From contig JABVXU010000244.1 of NCBI GenBank assembly GCA_013365365.1, positions 16,593 through 80,592 on the forward strand: a stretch of DNA of 64,000 bases, read 5' to 3'. The DNA comes from Cruorifilaria tuberocauda. Its lineage: Eukaryota > Nematoda > Chromadorea > Rhabditida > Onchocercidae. Under the pieces are notes generated by a model. That model searched no databases. It saw only the letters and a program-made list of their open reading frames with translations, and was not told the DNA's origin. The position numbers and the translations under genes were made by a program. Positions 1-11,876 of the stretch are shown in pieces; the stretch's first letter is position 1; the number at the start of each line of letters is the position of its first letter.

Positions 1-35
1 AATCGAATAAGGTCACACTTCGAACTTCATGATGG

Positions 36-165
36 AATACATGAGAAAAGTATATTAACTTTTATATGGAAAGGAAGACTTCTTGACAAGTTTACATGCT
101 AAGTTGCTATATTAACAAGAAATCTTCCATTCCGTATAACAATTAATATACTTTTCTCATGCATT
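36..165. repeat. Long imperfect hairpin (inverted repeat) in a gap-1 intron
   Basis: Bases 36-85 are nearly the reverse complement of 116-165: about 44 of 50 positions pair, including an uninterrupted 19-bp core (41-59 with 143-161). The loop is about 30 bases (86-115). It lies wholly within the intron that ends at 260. It could be a small foldback transposon (MITE) or a structured RNA precursor. I did not recognise a known miRNA in either arm. Confidence 0.8.
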
Positions 166-260
166 TCTATTCAAAATATTTCTTTTTCATTTTACGGAAT
201 TAGCTAAACAGTACGAATTGTTTGTCTTTTGAAACTTTCAATCAATTTATTGTTTTCCAG

Positions 261-2639
261 CTAAACCTAATAGTATATGGTGAGATAGCATTTTCGCGAG
301 TGATCGATTCAAGTCATCGCTGTCCGTTAGTGCTACGTGAAATGTTTTCCGATTTACGAGAACTTGCAGCACAGCATTTTCCGGGTCGAGAAGATATTCA
401 ACGATTGGTGCTTAGTTCATTCATTATAATGCGTTTCTTTGCGGCTGCCTTGATGAATCCGAAATCGTTTGGGCTTAAACGTGACCAACCAGTTCGTTTT
501 TGTTTCGAAGAATTTTATTAAATATTTTTTCATATTTCATTTTCATTTTTTTTAATCTTTTTTTCGAATATTTGCCCGTAATTTTTATAATATAAAAACT
601 TAAAAAATAAATTTATCACATTTTTTCAAATAGATTATTTGGATATTTTGCTTCACCGGAAACTAATGTATATTTTGATTCAAGTTTAGAGTTAATCTTA
701 TACATCATTTCTTATGATTTCAGGAAGGTGTTGTTTGTCGCACACTAGTACTTCTGTCAAAAATACTTCAACGATTATCGAATTGCGTTGTTTCTGCAAA
801 TTCACTTACTGAAAAAGAGCCATGGCTTTCATCAGTGCTTGAAAGGTTTAATATTTAAATTATCATAAAAAATTTTAGTATTTGGTGATTGTTAGCATAC
901 CTGCCTACTATTATATTCAAGATTCAAGCGCAATTTTTAGGTTTACAGATGAACAACATCGAGTGGCAATGTTGAAGTTCCTTAATGCAATATCAATGGC
1001 GGAGAATTCCTCAGATGTAAACTGTGAAAATTTCTCAGTTGTTCGTGATGGGTGAAAAATTATAAATTTTTTCAACATGCATTTTTAACTTTTAACTCTT
1101 ACGAATTACTTAATTCAATGCTTTAAATAAATGAGAGATCAATCGAATTCTTATCAGAATATTCCTTGCTATCAATTATTATTATAAATTTGAATTAAAC
1201 GTAATCGTAGTGTTTTGAGAGGAGTGCTTAAATTTTTTGCAGATTTTTTATTGAAAGAAAAGCTCGAGAGAAGCGTCGAATATTGAGAAATTTAGTAAAT
1301 CAAAAGCGACGATATGTCGTACTAACAGAAAATGAGATTTGCTGGCAAAAAACAAAAGGTTAACTTTTGTTTAAATTTGTCGAAACTTAGAATTATGCTT
1401 GTGTTATCCGTTTGAATGAATTCTCTTTTTTTTTGAATTCCCCATTTCTCGAAAATATTTCTATAAGTAAGAGAATCACACAGATTTTAGGTTTTCCACC
1501 AAATCTTCTTTTTATTCTAATTTTGTGACTAGGCTAGGCTCATTAATTATCACAAAATGTTGCACTTTTTTCTTATATATAGTTAAGAAGTTAGAATTTT
1601 CAAATAGATTTACAAAATGTTAATTTATGCATTTTAGCAGATGCAGAACCGAAAGGTCGAATGAGACTGCAAGAAGTGAATCAAATAGAACCAGTGGTGG
1701 ATGCAAAAAATGTTTTTAGGATAGCATCACGGGATTGTGAGATTCAGTTTCAGGCACCGAATACCGTTGAAATGAATGAATGGTTAGATGTTATGGTCTT
1801 TTTCTTTTTAATTTTAAGTAATTTTTCGAATTTAAATTAGTAAATTTACCATTAACAGAACAAACTTTTTGAGTAAACTTCCATTGCATGTTTTAAATGA
1901 AATTTTAGGATAGTACAAATCCAGAAACAACGTAAGCGACAACTTATGATTGCGTTACGCACGAATGAATCGAACGATGCGTTTGAAATAGATACTGAAC
2001 GAGAGCTGGAAGCAATTCATGCCATACTTTATGAAAATGTGGAAACACTGAAGCAGTGGAAGAGTGTACTGGAAGGGACGGAGATTCCGGCTGAACATCC
2101 GTCCATACCGACTGCATTACAGGATCAGGCAGTTCATTTTCCGAATAATAACAGTATTGCATCACTGTGGTCTCTTTTATTTCTCTTACAATTTAATTGT
2201 TTTCAGTTGAGAAATAATGAAAATCCGGAACAAGCAAAACAGCTCTTTTACAATAGTCTTCAAGAAATTTTGCGCTGTACGATATTAATCGAAAAGTCAC
2301 ATGATGAAATTGTTAATCGTTTTATCAAACAGGTTTCCATTTACCCCTGTTTGTTTTCCTCTTTCATAAATTTTACTTTAGTTTTCTCTTGGTGAAAAAG
2401 TCAAAGTTTTATCAATCTATCATATTTCATAAAATTTAATCAAATTTCTCAAAGATGACAATGAAGTTAGTTAGGGACGAATTCAATTTGAATCAAATGA
2501 AACTTTCTTACTTTAAAATTATGTGAAATTTATACGTTTTTAGATTCGTTACGGTAAAGGAACACGAGAATTGCCAATTGGTGATGATAATTATTTGCTG
2601 TTAAAATCACGATTCCGCAAGAGCATCGATGAGACATAA
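261..2639 (+). CDS. gap-1: GAP1-family Ras GTPase-activating protein, 3' part (RasGAP C-terminal half, PH domain, tail)
   Basis: The 5' end is outside the window. Exons seen: 261-491, 724-845, 941-1051, 1243-1358, about 1638-1795, about 1909-2332 and 2544-2639 (stop TAA). Exon 1 carries the RasGAP core helices (SSFIIMRFFAAALMNPKSF, the FLR-F-PA signature region), and exon 2 reads RTLVLLSKILQRLSN as in RASA3-type proteins. Exons 4-5 form a PH domain, from GFFIERKAREKRR to the closing tryptophan of EMNEWLDVM. RasGAP followed by PH is the GAP1 (RASA2/RASA3, Drosophila Gap1) order. The family speeds GTP hydrolysis by Ras and damps receptor tyrosine kinase signalling at the membrane. The 1795/1909 junction does not keep frame with canonical splice sites. 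A 75-base in-frame segment, 2121-2195 (gttcat to ttttcag), may be a small intron. The symbol is by similarity only. Confidence 0.85.
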
Positions 2640-4709
2640 TATTAGCTAATGATAAGATAAGGATGAAGAGAAAATAGAGGCAGATGAATTGCTTTGGGCC
2701 ATTGATACAGCTGAGTAATTGTAAGAGCTGAAACTCGAACTCTCAGGAAGCAAACCAAAAATTTCCTAAAATGCCTTATTGTCTCTGCTATGGTTTTTGC
2801 ATATTATCTGTCTTCAAAATTTTTGTAATTATTTCTTCCTTTTCCTCTCTCTGTCTCGCCTTTTTTATAAAGGGTTTTTATTTTTTCAAGGTGCTTTGAG
2901 TATTGTTACCGTTACTTCTTCTAATTTCACGCTCAAAATCTTTCGCTGGTTTTTTTTTTCTTGGCCAGAATTTTTCATTGCCCATTAGCAGATTGAGTTA
3001 ATTCAGTTTTATTTTTGCTAATTACAACTGAAAAGAGGTCAGATATTTTGTCATTCGAGTATTTTTATACGTTATTAGAAAAGGAAGACTGAAATGAATT
3101 CATAGAATTTGAAATATTTTATGCGGAGAATGAAAAGTTAGGTAAGAAATATTAATGAGTAGTAAAATAGGCATAAAATTGATTTATAAATCAATTATTA
3201 GTTCCAGTAAAATCTCTCATGTATCATTACCTCGTCCAATAATTTTTGCCCTTTTTCTTTTTTGTGTATATTTCTATTTCCAATTTCATTAAGGAAATTG
3301 GCTGCCTCAACTTGAAAGTTTGCTTTTTTCTCTTTTTTGTTCATTTTTGTCTAGAATATTTATATATATATATTTCCTTTTGAATTTTGGCGCAATCATT
3401 CCCTATCTCTATCACAATGATATTAAATGCCTCTAGGCCGTTAAATCGTTTAGTTTCTATTATTAGAAGGATAGAAGAATATTTTTAGATATCAGTAATT
3501 ATAACTAATAGATAATCATTTAATCAAATATGTTTTAGATGAAAGAGAAGAGAAAATATGTGTATTGAATATTGATAATCTTATATTTAGATAAGCGCCT
3601 TTAGTTAAATTATAAATGTTATCGTTATTCGATCATTTTGATTTTGTTTCCTTTATTATTTATACCTATTTGAGCAAGAGAAAAGATTGCGTTATAAAGT
3701 TCTGTCGTATCTTCTTTGCATTTCACTTAAAAATAGGAAGTTGTGAGTGGTACAAGAAACCTTTGACCTTACCGAAGATCTGATGATATGCTTAACTGGA
3801 TGTTAGGAAATGTGGAATTTAATCCTTTTGTATAAATAAACAAAAAAAAGAAACTGTTGATTATTTTGTAAATGAAGTTGAGAAGATGATTTGGAATTCA
3901 TGAAATTCACTTCCCAACTGTCTTTTCATCTTTTCCAAGGAGAGCGAAAAGAAGCTAAGTGTATGGATTGATTTTTTTAGAACTTTAAACAAACTTAATA
4001 GAATTCTGTTCCGATATATTCTTGCCGAGAATTTTTGCTTAGCAAATTCTCTCCCATATTCAATCTCTTAGTTTGCTTTATAATCAGCGATGTTAATTTT
4101 GATTGAGCTAATGATATGACTCGGGCATATTTCTTGATCAGTGCATCAGATCATTTTTCGTTTTCGTTACGGCGAAATATTACTTGTTGAACAGAATGAT
4201 CAATCTGTGAGTACTGCAAAAAAAACAAAAAATTGAAATATTTATTTTAAATATTATTCGATTAAAGCAGAAAAGCAAATGTGAAAGGTCACGTTGACAG
4301 ATGCAATACACACACACACGCACACGCATTCACGTATTCACGCAGATATACACTTGTGCATAGATAAGAGAAAAAGATAAGAAAGAAGCGCTTATGAAAG
4401 TGAAATAAACGTCGTGAAATCTCATAGAATGTTAGAAAAGATATTAAAGGCTTCTGTGCGAAATGTTCCTGTTTTCCTGAATAACCGTTAACTATGCTCC
4501 ATCCGTTTCCATCATTCACATTCGATTTTCAGTTCCTCCTGCTCTCGAACAACATCTAAAATTTCGGAAGGTTACAATTCTTGGCATAAAGCGTATGATA
4601 TAAAGTCAGTCAGTGAAATTAAAATGGATATTTTCGAATGAAATTTACTGTTCGGGAAATCTATCATTGCTTACAGTTTGTGCTCTCAAGAATTCTCTCA
4701 AGAAATATT
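2640..4709. other. Intergenic: 3' UTRs of two converging genes
   Basis: No coding region is supported. The RasGAP gene (+) and the thymosin gene (-) end towards each other here. AATAAA occurs near 3833 and could end the RasGAP transcript. A short CA repeat lies at about 4306-4328. Open frames at 2779-2988 and 4289-4519 have low-complexity composition and no splice or start context. Confidence 0.6.
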
Positions 4710-6130
4710 CTAACCATCAGCAGATGGAAGTGCCACTTTTACGATCGGATCCACATGTTTCAGTTTTTCTGTATCAAAATTTGCAATCATCGCTGGCACT
4801 TTTTCACGAGCTATATCTAAACCAAAATATCAAAAACATGAATACTGGAAATTAATGGTATTCCAATATTAGATTTAAAAATTGAAATTCCAATTAAAAG
4901 CATCAAAAAAAGAAATCAATCAACGGCTTTTCTTACTTCACAAAATTCTTTATCAGTAAATGTTTTTCCAATTTGAAAAGATCTCAATTTTATCTTTGAA
5001 ACAACAAAGCCTAAAATTTTAATAATAGTACTTCAAAATTGAGAAATATTTAAAATACCAGCAGACGTTGGCAAAACATTTTTCTCAATAACTTCAGTAT
5101 GACGAAGTTTACTCGTATCATGCATCTGTATTTCTCCTTTCAAAATTTCATCCACTTTATCTCGATACACATCTAAAATTTCTATAAAAATTATAAAGGT
5201 AAAATATGTTGGCGCAAAAATCCCATCTACATTTGATATATCTTAAATAACTTTTTTCAGGAAATAAAAAAAAAACAATGATTATAATCTCACCATCATC
5301 ACTGTGTTGTAATTTGTTAAATACAAGTAATATCAAAGATGCTTTCTTCCAACAGTACATTCCATTTTTCAATTCATACGTTTTCAGTTTGATAACAAAA
5401 AAATCACCCTGTGGTTTTGGAAGAATATTCTTCTCGACAATATCTGCATGTCGTAGTTTACCACGATCATGCATTCGAATTTCTTCTTTTAATTCATGGT
5501 TGATTTTCTCTTGACAAATATCTTAAACACAGATATAATTAATTGGAATCACCAATTCTCTAATGCGATCAAAAAAATTTCAATTTTTATCTTGAGTTTT
5601 TTTTCATAACTCATAGTAATAATTTTACTTTCTCTGAATGTTTATGAATTATCAATAAACAATTAACTTTAAAATTCTTAATAAAAGGAATACATGTCTT
5701 TTTTTAAAGTGATAAGAATAATAAGGGATCATACCGGTTATTGATTGCTAGTGGAAAACATTTACAATTATAGCATTAATAAAATTTTTTTATGTGGTAA
5801 ATAAATTAAGCTTTTTACCAGTTCACTTTATACGACAATTTTGATTGGACGGATAAGAAAACCTTATTAGCTATTGAAATTTACTCTTGGAATATGACAA
5901 TTATTTAGCATCAGAATTGAAATATCGATAAGAACAGTAAGCGAATATTTGCTTTCATCCATTTTTGTCGAAGAGAAAAATGCACCGAGAGCTGTGGGTA
6001 AAGCACTTTTCTCCTTGATTTCCACATGCTTCAATTGCTGCCCTTTGATAACCTCTTCAGCTATATCATGCGGTAATTTCAAAATCCTTTCTTTGTTGTC
6101 CTCCGACTTTTCACAATTAAATTCCTCCAT
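4710..6130 (-). CDS. tth-1: Tetra-repeat beta-thymosin, actin-binding
   Basis: Four exons on the minus strand: 5986-6130, 5408-5521, 5059-5172 and 4710-4816, giving 159 residues. Each exon carries one thymosin/WH2-type unit: QLKHVEIKEKSALPTA, KLRHADIVEKNILPKP, KLRHTEVIEKNVLPTS and a final KLKHVDPIVKVALPSA. The L-[KR]-x-[VTA]-[ED] and K-x-x-LP positions bind monomeric actin in this family. Every junction is phase 1, with the aspartate codon (G then AT) split across the splice. The first ATG lies 12 bases after an acceptor-like AG at 6142-6143, which fits an SL trans-splice site. C. elegans tth-1 has the same four-repeat plan and a similar length (about 150 residues). Role by family: sequestration or assembly control of actin in muscle and germline. 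The family assignment is firm; the symbol is by similarity. Confidence 0.9.
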
Positions 6131-9100
6131 TGTTAAATGCACTTAAAAATATACAGATAGAGAATGTGATTTATACATGAAATCGAAGGGTATTTCGTCG
6201 CTGGTAGTTTTATTAATAGTAAAATGATTTTTTGAATCACAAAATGGTTAAGTTATAAAATCTGAAATTAACTGATTACGAATTTGATAACCATTGTGAT
6301 AACAGATAATTCAGCAAAATTTGAAGAAAATAAGACGACACATTCAGTTTTGTAATAAAAAAACTAATGATACGAAGAAGTGATAAAAGCTTTGATGATT
6401 AGAATGAGAAATGAGTCCATCGAATAATTACCCCATTAAAGAGTAATGTGCAATTGCTGATTTATCTCTTGCTGCCATCGAACAGTTCTCGACTTCATAT
6501 TACTGCAAGTACCACCACGGAAGGAATATCAAGGTATAATTATCTTAATTACAAATTTATTGCTACCATAGTCAGTAAAAGGAATGATGCAAAATAGGCC
6601 ACAACTGCGATCCTAATTTGAATTTCTAATCCAAGTATTTGATTATATGATAAACTCGTTCAGGGTATTCAATTCATTATACAACTCTGAACGAGAAAAT
6701 TGAAATTTGAATGATCACATCACATATGGTTTCGGCCCAAAACAAAATTCTTTTTTAATCGGAAATAATAGAAGTAATAATAGTAACAATAAATGGAAGG
6801 AATTTTTAAAGAGTGAAAGAATCGGTGGGAAAATGGGATGGGAAGTGAATGATATCAGAGAATTCGTATCACATTCCCCTATTTACATTAACTATCATTG
6901 TTTAAACGAGGAGCAGAGCAGACTGAAGAGCTAAATGTCAACAGCTCTCCTCATTTCCTATTCGAACATTCGCCCCTCACTCGTCCACGAAAGTATTTCA
7001 GGAATTGACGTATCAAAATGACTTTCGTTTGCAGCAAAAGAGGACGTGGAAGGATACTTCGGCTTGTAAACAGAAGGATTAGCAATATAGTGAAACCCAT
7101 CCATCAATGGGAAATGTGAGAGGACGAAATGACTGCAAGGCACAGTGACGGAGGAAAGTTCAGTGCTGGGAGACAGAGGGAGCCGTGACACTTCTCTCTC
7201 CCTCCCTCCCTCTCTCTCTCTCTCTCTTTGGATGACCTTTCTGTTCGTTTCAACTATCTGATCCATGCGTGCTGTCATTTTTCATCCGGTTTTTTTGGGC
7301 ATATGAATTATTGTTTCCTTTGTTCGATCCTTGGGCCTCTGTTGGTTTTTCGTTTTGTTTTGTTAGATCCTCATGGATTATTCAAATTTCTTCTCTTCGA
7401 AATTTCGTCTTCAATTTTCATATCATTCACTGTGGATAATAGCAAAGTATCAATTAGTAACATCAAATAGTATCAATAATATCAAAATTAATTTAATACT
7501 AATCGTTGTGCAATTATTTCGTCATTTCTTGACTATTGTTTTCTCTAAATATATCATTTCTCCCTCGTCCACTGATGAATATAGCATCTCTTCAGGCTAT
7601 GAAAGCTTTTTATGATCGTAGATTTTAATTTCCTGAATTTGATTACATATTATTTTAATATTTCCAATAGGACAGTCTTTTTTAATTTAGTGATCAGTTC
7701 ATATAAGTATATCGTTTTTTGAGTAAATTTTAAATTCGAAACTGCAAAATGTTTTTAGTAATAAATTTTGTTCTGTGAATTTTCATTCTATGAAATTCGC
7801 AAATTCTTTTTAGATAGATTTGTAGATTCATTCCAGAATTTATGAAGAAAGAACCAATAGCGAAATTATTATCTGATTTAGAGATTCGAAGTAATGTATT
7901 TCTGAATCTCGACGTTTCCTTTCAGCTTCAATAAATTTGATATTTAATGTTCAAATTCAGAAGTTCATGAACAGTTTGCAAGTGTTTATTGCCTTCCAAA
8001 ATTTCAAATCCATGAATGGAAATTTATAAATAAAAACTTCGGTACAATATTCTGAGAATGACTGTAATTTCCGGTTGTTAGGGAATTTTTATTTGTTATA
8101 GTTGAAATTTATTAATATTTTATAAAAAATTGAACCACTGTTAAACATATTAAATTTTTACTAAATTATGCCATAGAATTCTTAAATTTTAAAAATATCG
8201 AAAATGGAATGAATGAAATCCCTTTGTCATATCAATCGTATAACGATATTTCTACTTTCCTGAATTCCGGATTCGTCAAATTTCCTTGCCTAACTATTTT
8301 TAGCTAACAAAAACGTTCACGATATGTAAGAGTAAGATATCTCACATTCTTCTGCACATTCATAAGCCACTCATCGTCGGGAGCATTCACAGATCGAATC
8401 ATAAAATCAGGCAAGACCCGTGCAATCACACGCGCACTCTGCACTCCACCCGTGCCTTACACTGCAGTGAAGGTAGCGGACTTCTGTGATTGCGCAAATT
8501 GTTGTCGCATGGGTGACCCAGCGGTGGTGCGTGTCACGGCCACCTCATTCGCTTAGCGTACAGATCAATCAGACGTGGCGTGTTCCCCTCACGCATTGTG
8601 CTCGGAATCGAGTTGGTGTCATAAGACTCCGATCGATAATACGCAAGGCCATTCTCTGCATATTATGGTTGGGGTAGTGAACGCAGTATTAAAGAGCTTG
8701 GGCTTAGCAAGCTTCGTTGTAAGAAGCATTGAATTCAAATCAAAAGACACTGTACTCAAACAGATAACGGGGATTTTTATTTGACATTCAAATTGAAAGA
8801 TGCCTGATCAATTACGCAGCAATAGAGGCCAGGTAAGATGAAGTTAATAATTAATCTTTGGATAAGTTCACATTAAACTGCATTAGTTTCATTTTGATCG
8901 ATATAGAATGGTTTATTGAACTTGCAAAGTTTAAAAATGCTATATTATTTACGGTTAAGTTGATAACAAAAACGGAATAGTAGATGAAAGTTAAGTTTAA
9001 AGAAGTTTAAATGTTCTTCCGACACTACCGCACGAATATCAAACAAATTTTTGAGAAATTTTCGAGACTATGTTTGAGTCGGATTGTGATGTGGATTGAA

Positions 9101-9883
9101 TTCAGTAAAGACCAATTGGCAGCATTGTTCCAAGTGAAAATAATATTTTGATTTCTCGAAAATGGAAAGTTGCTAATTTTCATCCTGAAAACGCCGTATG
9201 AAAGTGGAAAAGAAAGGACAGAGCGAAGACTTTCTGGCTTGCAGTTAGCCTTTATCATAAATAGATAAAGTGAAATTACACTTTTATAAAAATGTAAAAA
9301 GTAAAATTTTGGAGAAGAGAGTTTTGAGATTCTTCAATTGCTATGACTTAGAATTAGCATCAGTGCTAATACTATCGAACGCAGTAACGGTATTTGATAG
9401 AGATGAAATCATTAAATAAATTTTTTGCTCGAAAGCAGAAAAAGCGATTAACTTTCCTATGGATATAAACAATACTTTGAAAAGTATTTCGGTTGATTAA
9501 TAATCAATATTTTACTTAATTTCTTTAAAATATTACACAAAGATGTGATCATACTGAACAAGCGAAATTGATCATTGTATTGATTTCATCAGAAAATATA
9601 ATCAATTGGTTTATGCAAGGAGAACGCGGAGTGTTTTAAATCTTTAATGTGAATTTTATTAAGAGAACAATGCTTCTTTTCTGGCAATAATAACAAAACA
9701 AAAGTGCTTATCAATTTCTGTTGAAGCAAAAATGTTTGAGAAAAGCAGCTAAAATATATTTTAATAATTATTTTAATTTTCTTTTATTCAAAGAATAGAT
9801 TAGCAGTCATGAAAATAATTTATCAAATAGCAATTTGTAGTAGAAGGACCGATATATCATGGTGACCTGCAACGATATCATCT
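6131..9883. other. Intergenic, upstream of tth-1, with a GC-richer block
   Basis: No supported gene. Bases 7191-7230 are a CT microsatellite. About 8370-8690 is markedly richer in G+C than its surroundings and rich in CG and GTG/CAC steps. It could be a distal promoter, an enhancer or a non-coding 5' exon of the thymosin gene. I found no tRNA box B and no convincing splice-flanked exon. The remainder is AT-rich with nothing recognisable. Confidence 0.5.
7191..7230. repeat. CT-rich microsatellite
   Basis: A pyrimidine tract of CTCTC and CCTC units about 40 bases long, read directly from the sequence. Confidence 0.9.
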
Positions 9884-11876
9884 CTACAATCTGTCAGGCA
9901 AATTTCCACGTATTTGAACAGCTTTGTTCATATTTCCTGCATTATCGATCGGCTCAAAACAAAGGATACCGGTGGCCTGGTTCCATCCATTTGTCCTATC
10001 ATCCACTGTTATCATACCTGTCTCACGAAGTAATTTGCTTGCATTTGAACGAACTGTCATCTGTAATTAATACTTCACATATTATAATAAAACAACAAAT
10101 TAATTCACTTGTAAAGATAAAATTCTCAAACTTTTGTTTTTTCTTAATGATGAATAAATTAAATGGATAGAATACATTCATATGAAATTCTTTTCATTGA
10201 AACAAAAATCAACGGTACATTTTCAATCATTATCTTAACATTTACTCGTACTTACAGGACTGCTTAAGCTATCTTTCGTTGTTACTTGTTGATCAGAGTA
10301 AAGTGCGCGTTTGTCTTCTTCATATTTCTTTCGCCATTCCGTAATCATTTCTTGACTTATAAGCTTCTATAAATATCATTTTATCAAAGATTCCGTCATT
10401 TCAGCAAATCCCACAAGTCTTTGCTTTCTCCGATGACAAATCACATACCTTATATGCCACAGGTAAGTATTCGAATGCTTTCTTTTTAGCTATTTTCTTT
10501 TCAGTACATTTCAGGTTGTGTACTATTTGCAATGGCATTTTCGACTTCAATATCTCAGTTACTGCTCTGAAATTCCTTACATTGTTTTCGAACTTTTGAA
10601 CGATTTCAGCATTCATGAAAAGATAAATTTGCCGTTTGAGGAAATAAGAAAAAACCTCTCGTATTCGTCGATTGAAAATATTTAGAATTTTTGGATCTAA
10701 ATACAAATTTAAACTCTTTCATCACGAAGTACAGGAAGTTCAAGCTCTATCTCACTCAAACTGCAAATGCTTATGCTCAAAAGTGGCATTTTTAAATTTA
10801 GCACTAACTTCACCGGTTTTAAATCCTCTTCTTCCTCTTTAATGGTGAATACAGACAGTTTTTTGGCAGCATTTAATAGTGCGCTTTCCTTTTCTGTTCC
10901 GGTTTTCACTCGATCGACTGCAATATGTATGCAGAAATATTTTGAGAATATTTTCCGGAATTCAAATTTGGTCTGTGACTTTCAATAAAAGGTTATAGTG
11001 AAGCATTCAAATTTTTTATGCACCATTCATTCGATAATTTGATTAATTCTTTCATATTTCAAAATGCAACAAATCAAAATTTTCTCAGATTGATAGAATT
11101 TCACCACTTCATATCATTCTCTAAGTTATGATCTCTTTAATTTCTAAGATTCTTTGCGAATCTACTAATCAGGCATTTTTAAATTAAATGACAGAAATTG
11201 AAAATGATAAGCCGTAATTCAGCAAAAGTAATCAGTCATAAATGGAATTGAATGCAAATGTCGCAATGACGAACAATCAAATGGTATCAGAAGTGCACGA
11301 AATGATACTATCATGTCCATAAACTATTATTTTATTGCTCTTTTATCTGTTGACAGAGCTTTCTCAACCTTTTTCCGTCGCCGATACCACCGGTAGTTCG
11401 CTATCCTTTGCAGTAGCGGTAGCAATGTTGGTGCTTTTGGGGTCAAATTTTCGCTCCACATTTATTTGCACCGATGGAGCCTGATATCGAACGGTAGGTG
11501 TAGAATTATTAGGTACAGGCGCACCTTCGGTAAAGTCGATACAGATAGTCATGTGAGCTGGAGTAGTGCATGATGCCGAGAAATAGTTGCGCACTGCATT
11601 CTGCACCACATGACGCACCATCTGCAACAATAAACTTTTCTTAAAACTGTTTTAAATTTCTAAAAATAGAATTTCTGTTATCTTGAAGATTTCCCCTCAG
11701 ATTTGAATTTGATATTATTGCCACTAAAATCTTCAGAGATTTTCGAAAGTAAAATGAAGTGAACTGACTGCATGATCAGAGCAGGCATACTCGGTATCAA
11801 ACTCCGAAAGAACTGTATTACTTCCTAGTTTGCTGTCATGCTTATCACTTCCTGCAACTGACGACGACGACGACAT
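9884..11876 (-). CDS. Uncharacterised six-exon protein, 291 residues
   Basis: I do not recognise this protein. Exons on the minus strand: 11769-11876, 11369-11621, 10809-10917, 10449-10566, 10256-10366 and 9884-10060 (stop TAG). All five junctions keep frame and use good sites, such as donors gtatgt and gtaagt and acceptors ttgcag and ttacag. The N-terminus is a serine run (MSSSSSVAGS), followed by SDHA joined to MVRHVVQNAVRNYF. The middle is threonine/proline-rich (PVPNNSTPTVRYQAPS). Next comes a lysine/glutamate-rich probable helical part (KEEEEDLKPVK, KCTEKKIAKKKAFEY, MITEWRKKYEEDKRALY). The C-terminus (SKLLRETGMITVDDRTNGWN to NLPDRL) looks compact and ordered. There is no signal peptide or membrane segment, so a soluble intracellular protein is likely. 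Confidence 0.8.

Noticed and set aside
8486..8784. Open frames in the GC-richer block upstream of tth-1
   Set aside because: Two frames overlap, neither is bounded by splice sites and neither resembles a protein family. A regulatory role is more likely.
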